Shown piece after piece: positions 44,633 through 53,205 of a stretch of DNA of 64,000 nt. The DNA is taken from the NCBI RefSeq assembly GCF_007992495.1, contig NZ_BKAJ01000054.1, positions 1 to 64,000 of the forward strand, read 5' to 3'. The notes beneath the pieces were generated by a model. The model was not told the DNA's origin. It was given only the letters and a program-made list of their open reading frames with translations, and did no database searches. A program made the translations under genes and the position numbers. Positions within the stretch are counted from its first letter, which is position 1. Each line of letters begins with the position of its first letter. This stretch comes from Reyranella soli (lineage in GTDB: Bacteria > Pseudomonadota > Alphaproteobacteria > Reyranellales > Reyranellaceae).

Positions 44633-45298
44633 ATGGCGTCGAGCCGATCCGCCCGTGCCGTGCAACCGCGGGCCGTGCAACCGCGGGCCTCGACGCACCG
44701 TGCGCGCCCCGGCACGACGGCCCGGCCGGCGGACGATGACCTTCCCGCCATCGGCCGCCGCTTGCGCTACTTTCGCCGCGCCAAGAACCTCACCCTGCAC
44801 GATCTCGCCAGGGGAGCGGCATGCTCGGCCAGCCTGCTCTCGCGCATCGAGAACGATCGCGCGACTCCCTCGCTCACCACGCTGCACCGGCTGTGCCGAG
44901 CGCTCGACATCAGTGTCGCCGCCCTGCTGACCGAGGCCGACGAGCAACCCTGCGTGGTCTACAAGCCCGGCGAACGGCCGAGCCAGGCCGGCAGCGGCAT
45001 CGTCGAGGGCGACGGCAGCATCGCCGAGAACCTGGTGCCCTTCGCCAGCGCGAGGCTGCTCGAGGGCTTCGTCATCACCCTCGCCGCCAACCGCAAGATG
45101 TGCGGCCCCTTCGAGCATGACGGCGAGGAAGTCGGCTACGTCATCGAGGGCGAGCTGAAGCTGGTCGTCGGCGGCAAGACCTACATCATCGCCGAGGGTG
45201 GCAGCTTCTTCTTCCGCTCCGACCTGCCCCATTCCTACGGCGCCAGCGGCCGGCGCCGCTGCCGCGTGATCTGGATCAACACGCCGCCAACATTCTAG
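44633..45298 (+). CDS. XRE-family regulator with C-terminal cupin domain
   Basis: A 221-aa regulator. A basic leader of about 40 residues precedes the helix-turn-helix (LTLHDLARGAACSASLLSRI, then RATPSLTTLHRLCRALDIS), followed by a cupin effector domain with GEEVGYVIEGELKLVVGG and DLPHSYGA. PuuR-like proteins of this build sense polyamines or amides. The start has AGGAG 11 bases upstream. The leader is encoded by two perfect 15-bp repeats, each holding GTGCAAC. I propose it controls the surrounding TTGCA sites. Confidence 0.88.
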   Translation: MASSRSARAVQPRAVQPRASTHRARPGTTARPADDDLPAIGRRLRYFRRAKNLTLHDLARGAACSASLLSRIENDRATPSLTTLHRLCRALDISVAALLTEADEQPCVVYKPGERPSQAGSGIVEGDGSIAENLVPFASARLLEGFVITLAANRKMCGPFEHDGEEVGYVIEGELKLVVGGKTYIIAEGGSFFFRSDLPHSYGASGRRRCRVIWINTPPTF

Positions 45299-45311
45299 GA
45301 CGCAGCCGGCC

Positions 45312-47123
45312 TCAGGCATCGGCAACCGTCTCCTCGCGCTCGACCATGCGCAGGAAGCGCTGGGTGCGTTCCTCCTTCGGATTATCGAGCACCTCGGCCG
45401 GCGTGCCCTGCTCGACGATGGTCCCCTCGTCCATGAAAACGACGCGGTCGGCGACCTCACGGGCGAAACGGATCTCGTGGGTGACCACGATCATCGTCAT
45501 GCCCGCCTCGGCCAGCCGGCGGATCACCGCGAGAACCTCGCCGACCAGCTCGGGGTCCAGCGCCGAGGTCGGTTCGTCGAACAGCATCAGGCGTGGCGAG
45601 ATGGCGAGCGCACGGGCAATGGCGACGCGCTGCTGCTGGCCGCCGGAGAGCCGGTGCGGCAGATGATCGGCATGACGGCCGAGGCCGACGCTGGCCAGCA
45701 GGCTGAGCGCAAGGTCGTGCGCCTTCTTGGGATCCTGGCGATAGACCTGGATCGGCGCTTCGCTGATGTTCTGGACCGCGGTGAGATGGTTGAACAGGTT
45801 GAAGTGCTGGAACACCATGCCGATACGCGCATCGGCGCGCGCCTTGGCGAGATCTCGGATCGGCCGCATCGTGGCACCGGACTTCTCGTATCCGACGTAC
45901 CGGCCGTCGACCTTGATGTCTCCCCAATCGACATGCTCGAGATGGTTGATGAGGCGAAGCAGCGTGCTCTTGCCCGATCCGCTCGGGCCGATGATCGTCA
46001 CCACCTCGCCGCGCTTGACCGTGAGGTCGAGGTTGCGCAGCACCTCGCGGCCGCCATAGGACTTGCATACGTTGTAACAGACGACGAACGGTCGATCCTC
46101 GGCGCCGTCTTGCGAGGCATTCGCCGCCAGCAGGTGCTCGCGCCAGAGCAGCCCGTGCGCCGATCGTTCGGCCGCCGTCTCCGGCCGCGGCGCTGTGCGG
46201 ACTGGCGAAGCGTTGGCGGCGGCGGGCTGAGTGGCCTTGGCAGCGACCCGTCCCGGCAGCCAGGACGCCCCCCATCCCAGGAACCGCTTCCAGCTCGACG
46301 AACTGCCGGCCGACGGCTCGAGCTCGTGGTTGAAGCGACGCTCGAGCGCGCTCTGGGCCAGCGAGATGGCGCTGGTCAGCATCAGGTAGATGATGCCGGC
46401 CGCGGCGAAGACGGTGAAGAACTTGAAGTTCTGGCCGACGATCTGCTGGCTGCGGAAGGTCAGCTCGTTGACGAATATCACCGAGGCGATCGAGGTGCCC
46501 TTGATCATGCCGATCGTGTCGTTGGCCATGCCGGGCAGGATGGCGCGCATGGCTTGCGGCAGGATGATGCGGCGCAGCGCCAGCAGCGGCCCCATGCCGA
46601 GCGAGGCCGCCGCGACCGTCTGGTTGCGGTTGACCGACAGGATGCCGCCGCGAATGATTTCGGCGCTGAACGCCGCCTCGTTCAGGGCAAAGCCGAGGAC
46701 CGCGGTCGTGAAGGTATCGAGCTTGATGCCGATCCCGGGCAGGGCATCGTAGAGAAAGACCAGCTGCAGGAGCTGGGGCGTGCCGCGCACGAACCAGATG
46801 TAGACCCAGGCAAAGGCCCGGATCGGCGCGTGCGCCGACAGGCGCATCAGCGCCAGGCCGAGGCCGAGGAAGACGCCGCCGATCATCGCCAGTGCGGAAA
46901 TCTGCACGGCCAGCAGGGCGCCCTCCCAGAGGAAGGGAAGGACGACGTAGCCCAGAAGCTCGCCCAGCCAGCCGACCTGACTCTCGCCGGCGGACCCACC
47001 ACCGGCGAGCTGGGACAGTGTCGCGCCGCCGGTACCCTGCCCGCCGCTGCGGTTGTCGCAGCCCAGGATCAACAGCACGACAAGACAGAGCGGCACGGCG
47101 AAACGTGCGAGCCAGCCTTTCAC
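45312..47123 (-). CDS. Fused amino-acid ABC transporter permease and ATP-binding protein
   Basis: A 603-aa fusion. The N-terminus carries a lipobox-like LLILGC and a Gly/Ser-rich segment, followed by a HisM/GlnP-type permease domain (EAA loop [20 protein letters not shown]), an Ala/Pro-rich linker, then the ATPase (Walker [10 protein letters not shown], signature LSGGQQQR, Walker [13 protein letters not shown], switch His in VVTHEIRF). I start at a GTG with AGGAGG ten bases upstream. There is no frame break in the linker, so the fusion looks genuine. It follows its binding-protein gene by 49 bp. Confidence 0.88.
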   Translation of the reverse strand: MKGWLARFAVPLCLVVLLILGCDNRSGGQGTGGATLSQLAGGGSAGESQVGWLGELLGYVVLPFLWEGALLAVQISALAMIGGVFLGLGLALMRLSAHAPIRAFAWVYIWFVRGTPQLLQLVFLYDALPGIGIKLDTFTTAVLGFALNEAAFSAEIIRGGILSVNRNQTVAAASLGMGPLLALRRIILPQAMRAILPGMANDTIGMIKGTSIASVIFVNELTFRSQQIVGQNFKFFTVFAAAGIIYLMLTSAISLAQSALERRFNHELEPSAGSSSSWKRFLGWGASWLPGRVAAKATQPAAANASPVRTAPRPETAAERSAHGLLWREHLLAANASQDGAEDRPFVVCYNVCKSYGGREVLRNLDLTVKRGEVVTIIGPSGSGKSTLLRLINHLEHVDWGDIKVDGRYVGYEKSGATMRPIRDLAKARADARIGMVFQHFNLFNHLTAVQNISEAPIQVYRQDPKKAHDLALSLLASVGLGRHADHLPHRLSGGQQQRVAIARALAISPRLMLFDEPTSALDPELVGEVLAVIRRLAEAGMTMIVVTHEIRFAREVADRVVFMDEGTIVEQGTPAEVLDNPKEERTQRFLRMVEREETVADA

Positions 47124-47172
47124 GACGTGCCGCCCTCCTGAACCCCCACGAATACTCTCGCCCGGACCCTCT

Positions 47173-48048
47173 TCAGCGCTGGATCGCGATCGGCTGCATG
47201 AGCGCGGGATCGAGCTTGTATTGCTCGTAGATCTTCTTCTGGGTGCCATCGGCCTGCAGCACGGTGAGCGCGTCGGCCAGTGCCTTGAGGAGGTCCTCGT
47301 TGCCCTTCTTCATGGCGACCCCGATCTTGAAATCGCTGATCACCTTGAAACCGCGCTCGAAGACCGTCGGGTTGTTCGCCGAGAGCTGGTCGACCATGGC
47401 CAGGTCGCTCAGCAGGATGTCGGCCCGGTCGTTCTGGATGAGGCGGGTTCCGGCCGGAATGTCGGGATAGGTCATGATGTTGATCGCGGCCTTGCCGGCC
47501 GCCTTGCACTTCTCGCTCTGGTCGCGAAACGCCGCCTCCTCGACCGTGCCCAGCCCGGCGGTCGCGGTGAGACCGCAGGTGCTCTCCATGCCGGTGATCT
47601 TCTTGGGATTGCCTTTCTTCACCAGGGAGCCGGTGCCGGCGAGCATGTAGATCACGTAGTCGACCTGCTTGGCGCGCTCGGCCGTATAGTAGAGGTTGTC
47701 CCACATGACGTCGGCCTGGCCCGCGATCACCGCCGGCAGCAGGCCGGACCAGCCGCCCAGCTTGAACTCGAAGGGGACGCCGATGCACTTGAACGCGGCG
47801 CGCGCCATGTCGGCGTCGGCGCCAATGATGGTGTTGAAATCCTTGGGGTCGCGGAAGCTGTAGGGCGGGCTCTCCCCGTCCTGGCCGACGATCACCTTCT
47901 TGCCGACGAGGCTGGGGTACTTGGCGGCGAGCTTGTCCGGCTCGCATTTAGGTGGGTCGGCGGCGTGCACTGTCGGAACCGTTCCCAGCATCAGGGCCGA
48001 GCTGCTCAGGGCCACTGCAACGGCAAAAAGCATCCTCCATCGAGCCAT
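47173..48048 (-). CDS. Amino-acid-type ABC transporter substrate-binding protein
   Basis: A 291-aa family 3 binding protein with a signal peptide cut near [26 protein letters not shown] starts the mature fold, [19 protein letters not shown] and [16 protein letters not shown] are the classic ligand-pocket and hinge elements. Two cysteines (FKCIG, STCGLT) may pair. It is the first gene of the importer operon and faces the cyclase gene across a 313-bp control region. Confidence 0.9.
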   Translation of the reverse strand: MARWRMLFAVAVALSSSALMLGTVPTVHAADPPKCEPDKLAAKYPSLVGKKVIVGQDGESPPYSFRDPKDFNTIIGADADMARAAFKCIGVPFEFKLGGWSGLLPAVIAGQADVMWDNLYYTAERAKQVDYVIYMLAGTGSLVKKGNPKKITGMESTCGLTATAGLGTVEEAAFRDQSEKCKAAGKAAINIMTYPDIPAGTRLIQNDRADILLSDLAMVDQLSANNPTVFERGFKVISDFKIGVAMKKGNEDLLKALADALTVLQADGTQKKIYEQYKLDPALMQPIAIQR

Positions 48049-48361
48049 CGCCTTCTCCTCTGATTTCTGTGTTGTTTTCCATCCCTTGAACTGACGGCTC
48101 GCTGGTCGCGTTGCCGAGATATCCCGCCCGTTCCATCAAGCAAGTTGCACGCCAAGCAGGCCCAGCCGGTGCCACTCAGTGCGTTGCCTGGCACGCCGGT
48201 TGCACCGCAATCCGTAGATTGCACCACAGTGCACAAGTTGCACGACAGTCACATAGCCGTCGGTTCGGAAGCCCGCGAGATCAGCGCGTTGTGCGTATTA
48301 TTTGCGCAGTCTGCACAACATGACGTGTGAGTCCGCGGCAGCACTAGGGAGGCGTCAGGCG
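48049..48361. promoter_or_regulatory. Divergent control region with TTGCAC direct repeats
   Basis: No gene is seen in this 313-bp gap between the importer (minus) and cyclase (plus) genes. TTGCAC occurs at 48145, 48200, 48219 and 48238; the last three are spaced by exactly 19 bp, about two helical turns, so they would face the same side of the DNA. GTGCAC lies at 48229 and CTGCACAAC near 48311. The pattern fits cooperative binding of a regulator over divergent promoters. Confidence 0.6.
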
Positions 48362-49051
48362 ATGAAGACGTACTACAAGGAGATCATCGATCTCGGCCAC
48401 GAGTACTACAACAACATGCCGAATCTCGGCGCCAATTGCTGCGCCTTCTGGCCCCTCGAGACCTTCGAGCACACTCGCAAGATCACCGGCGGCAAGCTCG
48501 CCACCGAAGGCAAGATGATCCTGATGCCCGAGCATTGCGGCACCCATATCGATGCGCCGCGCCACTTCGACGAGCACGGCAAGACCGTCGACGAGGTGCC
48601 GCTCGACCAGATGATCCTGCCCGGCCATCTCCTCGACCTCACCCATCGCCAAAAGGGTGAGGCGATCACCATCGCCGACCTTGAGGCCGCCGAGGAAAAA
48701 TCCGGTCAGAAGATCGGCAGCGGCACCGCGACCATCTGCTGGACCGGTGTCGACAAGGACTGGCAGACGCCGGGCTTCATCATGGAGCGGCCGTTCGTGC
48801 CGACCGACACCGCGCAGTGGCTGGTCGATCGCAACATCACGATCTTCGCCACCGACCTCATCGGCATGGACGACCCGCACCAGTGGTGGTGGCCGACCCA
48901 CGAGATCTGGCTGAAGAAGGGCATCTGTATGGTCCAGCAGCTCTGCAACCTCGACAAGCTGTTGGGCAAGGAGTTCCTGTTCGTGTGCTTGCCGCTCAAG
49001 ATGCGCGGCGGCACGGCCTCGCCCGTGCGACCGGTGGCGCTCGTCATGTAG
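48362..49051 (+). CDS. Cyclase-family metal-dependent hydrolase (kynurenine formamidase-like)
   Basis: A 229-aa protein of the cyclase family. The metal motif HCGTHIDAPRHF is exact, and FATDLIGMDD is the matching C-terminal element. Members hydrolyse N-formyl or cyclic amide bonds, for example N-formylkynurenine or isatin. The ATG follows a GGGAGG site; the frame extends to 48302 but that lies in the control region. Its placement suggests a ring-opening or deformylation step in the same pathway as the hydantoinase. Confidence 0.87.
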   Translation: MKTYYKEIIDLGHEYYNNMPNLGANCCAFWPLETFEHTRKITGGKLATEGKMILMPEHCGTHIDAPRHFDEHGKTVDEVPLDQMILPGHLLDLTHRQKGEAITIADLEAAEEKSGQKIGSGTATICWTGVDKDWQTPGFIMERPFVPTDTAQWLVDRNITIFATDLIGMDDPHQWWWPTHEIWLKKGICMVQQLCNLDKLLGKEFLFVCLPLKMRGGTASPVRPVALVM

Positions 49052-49091
49052 TCCCGAGCGCGTTGACGCCCGCTCGGTACGACACCATATT

Positions 49092-49125
49092 GGAGGCGTG
49101 ATCAGGCACCGCAGCGCCTCCTTCT
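49092..49125 (+). terminator. Hairpin after the cyclase gene, probable terminator
   Basis: GGAGGCG (49092-49098) pairs with CGCCTCC (49115-49121), followed by TTCTT. The stem is seven base pairs with a 16-base loop, 40 bp after the cyclase stop. The T-run is weak, so the efficiency is uncertain. Confidence 0.5.
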
Positions 49126-49203
49126 TGCGAATGCGCCGGCCCCTTCGACAGGACGGGGCGGAACGCTGACGCGCGGGCATTAGACGTCCGATCGGTCTCT
49201 CCG

Positions 49204-49227
49204 GCCCTTCCTCGCGAAGGGCTTTTT
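49204..49227 (+). terminator. Strong intrinsic terminator or attenuator just before the methionyl-tRNA synthetase
   Basis: GCCCTTC (49204-49210) pairs with GAAGGGC (49216-49222) across a five-base loop and is followed directly by TTTTT. It lies 31 bases before the synthetase start codon. Because another hairpin already closes the cyclase transcript at 49092-49125, this one is well placed to regulate the synthetase by premature termination. Confidence 0.7.
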
Positions 49228-49258
49228 CATGTCCAGACGCGACACGACGGAGAGTCCT

Positions 49259-50929
49259 ATGAGCAAATTCCTGATCACCAGCGCGCTGCCTTACGTCAAC
49301 GGCGTAAAGCATCTCGGCAATCTCGCCGGCTCCCTGCTGCCGGCCGACATTCATGCGCGCTTTCGCCGGCAGACCGGCCACGACGTCCTGTTCCTGTGCG
49401 GCACCGACGAGCACGGCACGCCGATCGAATTGGCGGCCCACGCCGCCGGCGTGCCGGTGGCCGACTATTGCGCGCGCCAGCACGCGGTACAGGCCGACAT
49501 CTATCGCCGGTTCGGCCTGTCGTTCGACCATTTCTCGCGCACGTCCAACGCTGCCAACCGGCAGCTGACCCAGAACATCTTCCGGGAACTGGACAAGGCG
49601 GGCTTCATCGAGGAACGCACGATCCTACAGGCCTACTCGCCCACCGACAGGCGTTTCCTGCCCGATCGCTACGTCGTTGGCACCTGCCCGCACTGCGGCC
49701 ACCCTAACGCGCGCGGCGACCAATGCGAGAACTGCACCACGCTGCTCGACCCCGAAGATCTTCGCTCGCCGCGCTCGGCGATATCGGGTGCGACCGACGT
49801 CGAATTCCGCGCGAGCCGCCACCTCTTCCTGAAGCTCTCGGCGTTCGAAGGCCGCTTGCGCAACTGGCTGGCGACGCGCCGCGACTGGCCGCCGCTCGTC
49901 CGCTCGATTGCGCTGAAATGGCTCGACGAGGGCCTGCGCGACCGTTGCATCACGCGCGACCTGGAATGGGGCGTGCCGGTACCCAAGGCAGGCTTCGAGG
50001 ACAAGGTCTTCTATGTCTGGTTCGACGCCCCCATCGGCTATATCGCAGCCGCCATCGAGTGGAGCGAGGCGGCGCCGGGACGGGACTGGCGCAACTGGTG
50101 GCAAAGCGGCGAGGACGTCACCTACGTGCAGTTCCTCGCCAAGGACAACATCCCCTTCCACGCGGTGAGCTTCCCCGCGACACTGCTGGGATCGGGCCTG
50201 CCGTTCAAGCTCGTGGACACGATCAAGGGGTTCAACTGGCTAACCTTCGAAGGCGGCAAGTTCTCGACCAGCGCCGGCCGCGGCATTTTCACCGACACCG
50301 CCCTCGATCTCCTGCCGGCGGATGCCTGGCGATGGTGGCTGGCGGCCAATGCGCCGGAGACGGCTGATACCGATTTCACTCTCGCCCGCTTCGTCGATGG
50401 CGTGAACAAGGACCTGGCCGACGTTTTGGGCAATCTCGTCAACCGTTGCCTGACGTTCACGGCCACGCGCTTCGACGGCATCGTGCCGGAAGTGGGCCAA
50501 CCGGGTCCGCTCGAGCAGCAGCTTGCCGGCGCGCTCGATGAGCACCTGACAGAACTGCGGCGCCATCACGAAGGCCTGGCGCAGCGCAAGGCCGCCGAAG
50601 AAGTCCGCGCCATCTGGCGGCTCGGCAATGTCTATCTCGCCGAAGCCGCCCCCTGGTCCGCCATCAAGGACGACACGGCGCGGGCGGCAACCATCGTCAA
50701 CACGGGCATCAACCTCGTCCGGGTCGCAGCGCTGACCGCCTGGCCTTTCATTCCGTCGAGTGCGGAGAAGATCCTGTCCAGCTTGGGTGAACCCATCGGG
50801 CCGGTACCGTGGCCGCTGGACAGCAAGCACGCCCTGTCGGCAATTCCCGGTGGCCGACGCATCGCTGTGCCGCCCCTGCTGTTCCCCAAGATCGCCGTCG
50901 ACGATCTCAGGACCGCTCAGCCCATCTGA
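49259..50929 (+). CDS. Methionyl-tRNA synthetase, KFSTS-loop type
   Basis: A 556-aa class I synthetase charging tRNA-Met. PYVNGVKHLGNLAGS holds the HIGH-like site as HLGN, CGTDEHGTP is typical of MetRS, a CxxC pair zinc knuckle (CPHCG and CENC) lies near residues 143-159, and the KMSKS loop near residue 334 reads KFSTS. An anticodon-binding helical domain follows, but no C-terminal dimerisation domain. The variant loop suggests a MetRS distinct from the usual KMSKS form, perhaps a second copy. Its 3' end overlaps the opposing CNNM gene by 13 bp. Confidence 0.88.
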   Translation: MSKFLITSALPYVNGVKHLGNLAGSLLPADIHARFRRQTGHDVLFLCGTDEHGTPIELAAHAAGVPVADYCARQHAVQADIYRRFGLSFDHFSRTSNAANRQLTQNIFRELDKAGFIEERTILQAYSPTDRRFLPDRYVVGTCPHCGHPNARGDQCENCTTLLDPEDLRSPRSAISGATDVEFRASRHLFLKLSAFEGRLRNWLATRRDWPPLVRSIALKWLDEGLRDRCITRDLEWGVPVPKAGFEDKVFYVWFDAPIGYIAAAIEWSEAAPGRDWRNWWQSGEDVTYVQFLAKDNIPFHAVSFPATLLGSGLPFKLVDTIKGFNWLTFEGGKFSTSAGRGIFTDTALDLLPADAWRWWLAANAPETADTDFTLARFVDGVNKDLADVLGNLVNRCLTFTATRFDGIVPEVGQPGPLEQQLAGALDEHLTELRRHHEGLAQRKAAEEVRAIWRLGNVYLAEAAPWSAIKDDTARAATIVNTGINLVRVAALTAWPFIPSSAEKILSSLGEPIGPVPWPLDSKHALSAIPGGRRIAVPPLLFPKIAVDDLRTAQPI

Positions 50930-52233
50930 GCATCCGGCGTTTCGCGTTTCACGATCAGCTTGTCGATCCGCCGGCCGTCCATGTCGACGACCTCGAAGCG
51001 CCAGCCGTCGTAGCTGAACCAGTCACCGGTCGCGGGCAGTCGCCCGAGCTCGGCCAGCACGAAGCCCGCGATGGTGTGGAAGCCCGTATGATGGTCTCGC
51101 AGGCTAAGACCCAGGCGGCCGAGGACGCCGTTCACCGGCGCCATGCCGTCGATCAGCAGCGAGCCGTCGTCGCGCTCGACGATGTCGGGCGTGTCACCCT
51201 CGTCGTCGGGCAGATCTCCCGCCAGGGCTTCCAGCAGGTCGGCTTGCGTGGCGATGCCCTCAAGGCCGCCATACTCGTCGACGACGACAGCCAGCCGCAC
51301 CGGAGCCTGCTTGAAGAGTTCCAGGACCTTGAAGATCGGTACACCCTCGTGAATCAGCAGCGGCTTGCCCACCGCCGCGGCTGGGTCGAGCTCGCGGCCG
51401 GCGAGCACCTGGGCCAGAAGATCCTTCTTTGCGACCACGCCCACGATCTCATCGATGCTGCCGCGTCCGACCAGCAGCTCGCCGTGACTGCTTTCGAGCA
51501 CCACGCGGCGCACCGCCTCGCGATCGTCATTGATGTCGATCCAGTCGATCTCGGTGCGCGGCGTCATGATCTCGCCGATTGCCCGATTGCCGATGTCGAG
51601 CGTCCGCAGGACGATCTCCTCCTGCGCCGCCTGCAGCAACCCCGCGTCCTGGCTCTGGGCGACGATCAGCTTCAGCTCGCTGGCCGAATGCAGCGAGCCC
51701 TCAGCAGTGCCCGGCCGCAGGCCGAAGGAACGCACGACGAGGTTGCCGAGGCCGTTCAGTACGGTGATGGCGGGATTGAACAGCCAGCGGAACAGCGCGA
51801 GAGGTCTGACGACCCAGAGAGCAGTCCCCTCGCTGCGCTGCAGGGCGAGGCTTTTGGGTGCGAGCTCGCCCAGCACGATGTGCAGCGCCGTGATGATGAT
51901 GAAGGAGATCGCAACGGCAATGGTATAGGCGCTGACGCCGGCGAAGGAGCCGGCGACGCGGCCGAGCGGCCCTTCGATCAGATGGGCGATCGCGGGCTCG
52001 CCGACCCAGCCCAGCGCCAGCGACGAGATGGTGATGCCGAGTTGGGTGGCGGCGAGATTGGCGTCAAGACTGCCGAGCGCCTGCTCCAGCGCCTTGGCGT
52101 TCAACCGCTTGGCGGCCACCAGCTCCGTCACCCGGCTGCGGCGCACGGCGACCAGCGAGAACTCGGCGGCGACGAAGAAGCCGTTGGCGAGGACGAGGAC
52201 GAGAACGGCCAGCAGGCCGCCGAGGTCGGACAT
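50917..52233 (-). CDS. CNNM/CorC (hemolysin-family) transporter-like protein
   Basis: A 438-aa protein: N-terminal DUF21 membrane domain with about four helices (GFFVAAEFSLVAVRRSR, LGITISSLALGWVGEPA), two CBS domains (IMTPRTEIDWIDI; VVVDEYGGLEGIAT) and a C-terminal CorC/HlyC domain. Such proteins handle Mg2+ or sodium across the inner membrane. An ATG two codons earlier is possible. An inverted repeat of about 100 bp precedes it. Confidence 0.92.
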   Translation of the reverse strand: MSDLGGLLAVLVLVLANGFFVAAEFSLVAVRRSRVTELVAAKRLNAKALEQALGSLDANLAATQLGITISSLALGWVGEPAIAHLIEGPLGRVAGSFAGVSAYTIAVAISFIIITALHIVLGELAPKSLALQRSEGTALWVVRPLALFRWLFNPAITVLNGLGNLVVRSFGLRPGTAEGSLHSASELKLIVAQSQDAGLLQAAQEEIVLRTLDIGNRAIGEIMTPRTEIDWIDINDDREAVRRVVLESSHGELLVGRGSIDEIVGVVAKKDLLAQVLAGRELDPAAAVGKPLLIHEGVPIFKVLELFKQAPVRLAVVVDEYGGLEGIATQADLLEALAGDLPDDEGDTPDIVERDDGSLLIDGMAPVNGVLGRLGLSLRDHHTGFHTIAGFVLAELGRLPATGDWFSYDGWRFEVVDMDGRRIDKLIVKRETPDAQMG

Positions 52234-52256
52234 GGTCATTTCTCCAGAGTCGTGCG

Positions 52257-52356
52257 GTCGTCCCGAGCGTAGCCGAGGGACCTTCTCTCCTCCCAAAGCC
52301 CTGCTTGTCGAGAGAAGGTCTCTCCACTCGGGCCGTTGGCCCTCGGTCGAGACGAC
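52257..52356. repeat. Inverted repeat of the GTCGTCCCGAGCG family
   Basis: The left arm starts GTCGTCCCGAGCGTAGCC at 52257 and includes GGACCTTCTCT; the right arm holds AGAGAAGGTC and ends CCCTCGGTCGAGACGAC near 52356. The right arm seems to carry a short insertion. It lies between the dioxygenase stop and the CNNM start on the minus strand. Confidence 0.75.
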
Positions 52357-52359
52357 AGA

Positions 52360-53202
52360 CTACCGCGGCTTGTCGCCCGCCAGGGTGATGCGATGCATGA
52401 CGCGGCGATGGCCGTGATAGTCGTTGATGGCGTTGTGCATCGCGCAGCGGTTGTCCCAGAAGGCGAGCGAGCCGGCCTCCCAGCGGAAGCGGCAGGTGAA
52501 TTCGGGCCGGACCTGATGCTCCCACAGGAACTCCAGCAGCGCCAGGCTCTCCCGCTCAGTCCAGCCCTTGATGTGCGACGTGTGTGCGCTCGAGGTGTAG
52601 AGCGCCTTGCGCCCGGTCTCGGGATGGGTGCGCACGATGGGATGCTCAGCCGCCAGCGGCTTGGTCTCCTTGCCGGCTGCCTTCAGGCGGTCCTCGCGTG
52701 TCTTGCTGACCTCGGCCTTGGTCGAGCTGCTGACCCCGATCAGCCCGTCGAGCGTTGCCTTCAGGCCGTCCGACAGCGCCTCGTAGGCCATGTACTGGTT
52801 GGCGAACACGGTGTCGCCGCCATAGGGCGGAACCTCACGCGCCAGCAGCATGCTGCCCATCGGCGGAATCTCGAGGTAGGTGGTGTCGGAGTGCCAGAGC
52901 CCACCGAAGTTGTGGCGCTCGTTCTCGAGCTTGACCACGACAGTGATGAACGGCGCTTCGGGCAGGCCGTCGAGCTGCGGGTACTTGATCAGCTCGCCGA
53001 ACTTGCGGGCGAAGGCCACGTTCTGCTGCGGCGTCACCTTCTGGTCGCGCAGGAAGATCACGAGATGATCGAGGAAGGCCTGGCGCACCTCGGCGACCAC
53101 ATCGTCCTCGAGATCGCGCGACATGTCGACGCCGTGCAATTCGGCGCCCAGCGCGCCGGCGATCGGCCTGACCTCGATATGGCGGTAGTTGCGCATCGTC
53201 AT
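52360..53202 (-). CDS. TauD/TfdA-family Fe(II)/2-oxoglutarate dioxygenase
   Basis: A 280-aa non-haem iron dioxygenase. The facial triad is visible as H and D in LWHSDTTY and the distal histidine in HRRVMHRITL, whose arginine would hold 2-oxoglutarate. It resembles enzymes for taurine, 2,4-D or alkylsulfate hydroxylation. The substrate cannot be chosen from the sequence. It follows an enoyl-CoA hydratase gene by three bases. Confidence 0.88.
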   Translation of the reverse strand: MTMRNYRHIEVRPIAGALGAELHGVDMSRDLEDDVVAEVRQAFLDHLVIFLRDQKVTPQQNVAFARKFGELIKYPQLDGLPEAPFITVVVKLENERHNFGGLWHSDTTYLEIPPMGSMLLAREVPPYGGDTVFANQYMAYEALSDGLKATLDGLIGVSSSTKAEVSKTREDRLKAAGKETKPLAAEHPIVRTHPETGRKALYTSSAHTSHIKGWTERESLALLEFLWEHQVRPEFTCRFRWEAGSLAFWDNRCAMHNAINDYHGHRRVMHRITLAGDKPR

Positions 53203-53205
53203 TCC

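Noticed and set aside
45312-47123. Sequencing error producing the permease-ATPase fusion
   Set aside because: The linker stays in one frame with normal codon use and no homopolymer irregularity, so a true fusion is more likely.
48145-48243. Plasmid-type replication iterons
   Set aside because: The 19-bp spacing recalls iterons, but there is no Rep gene nearby and the motif recurs in other promoters of the cluster, which fits operators better.
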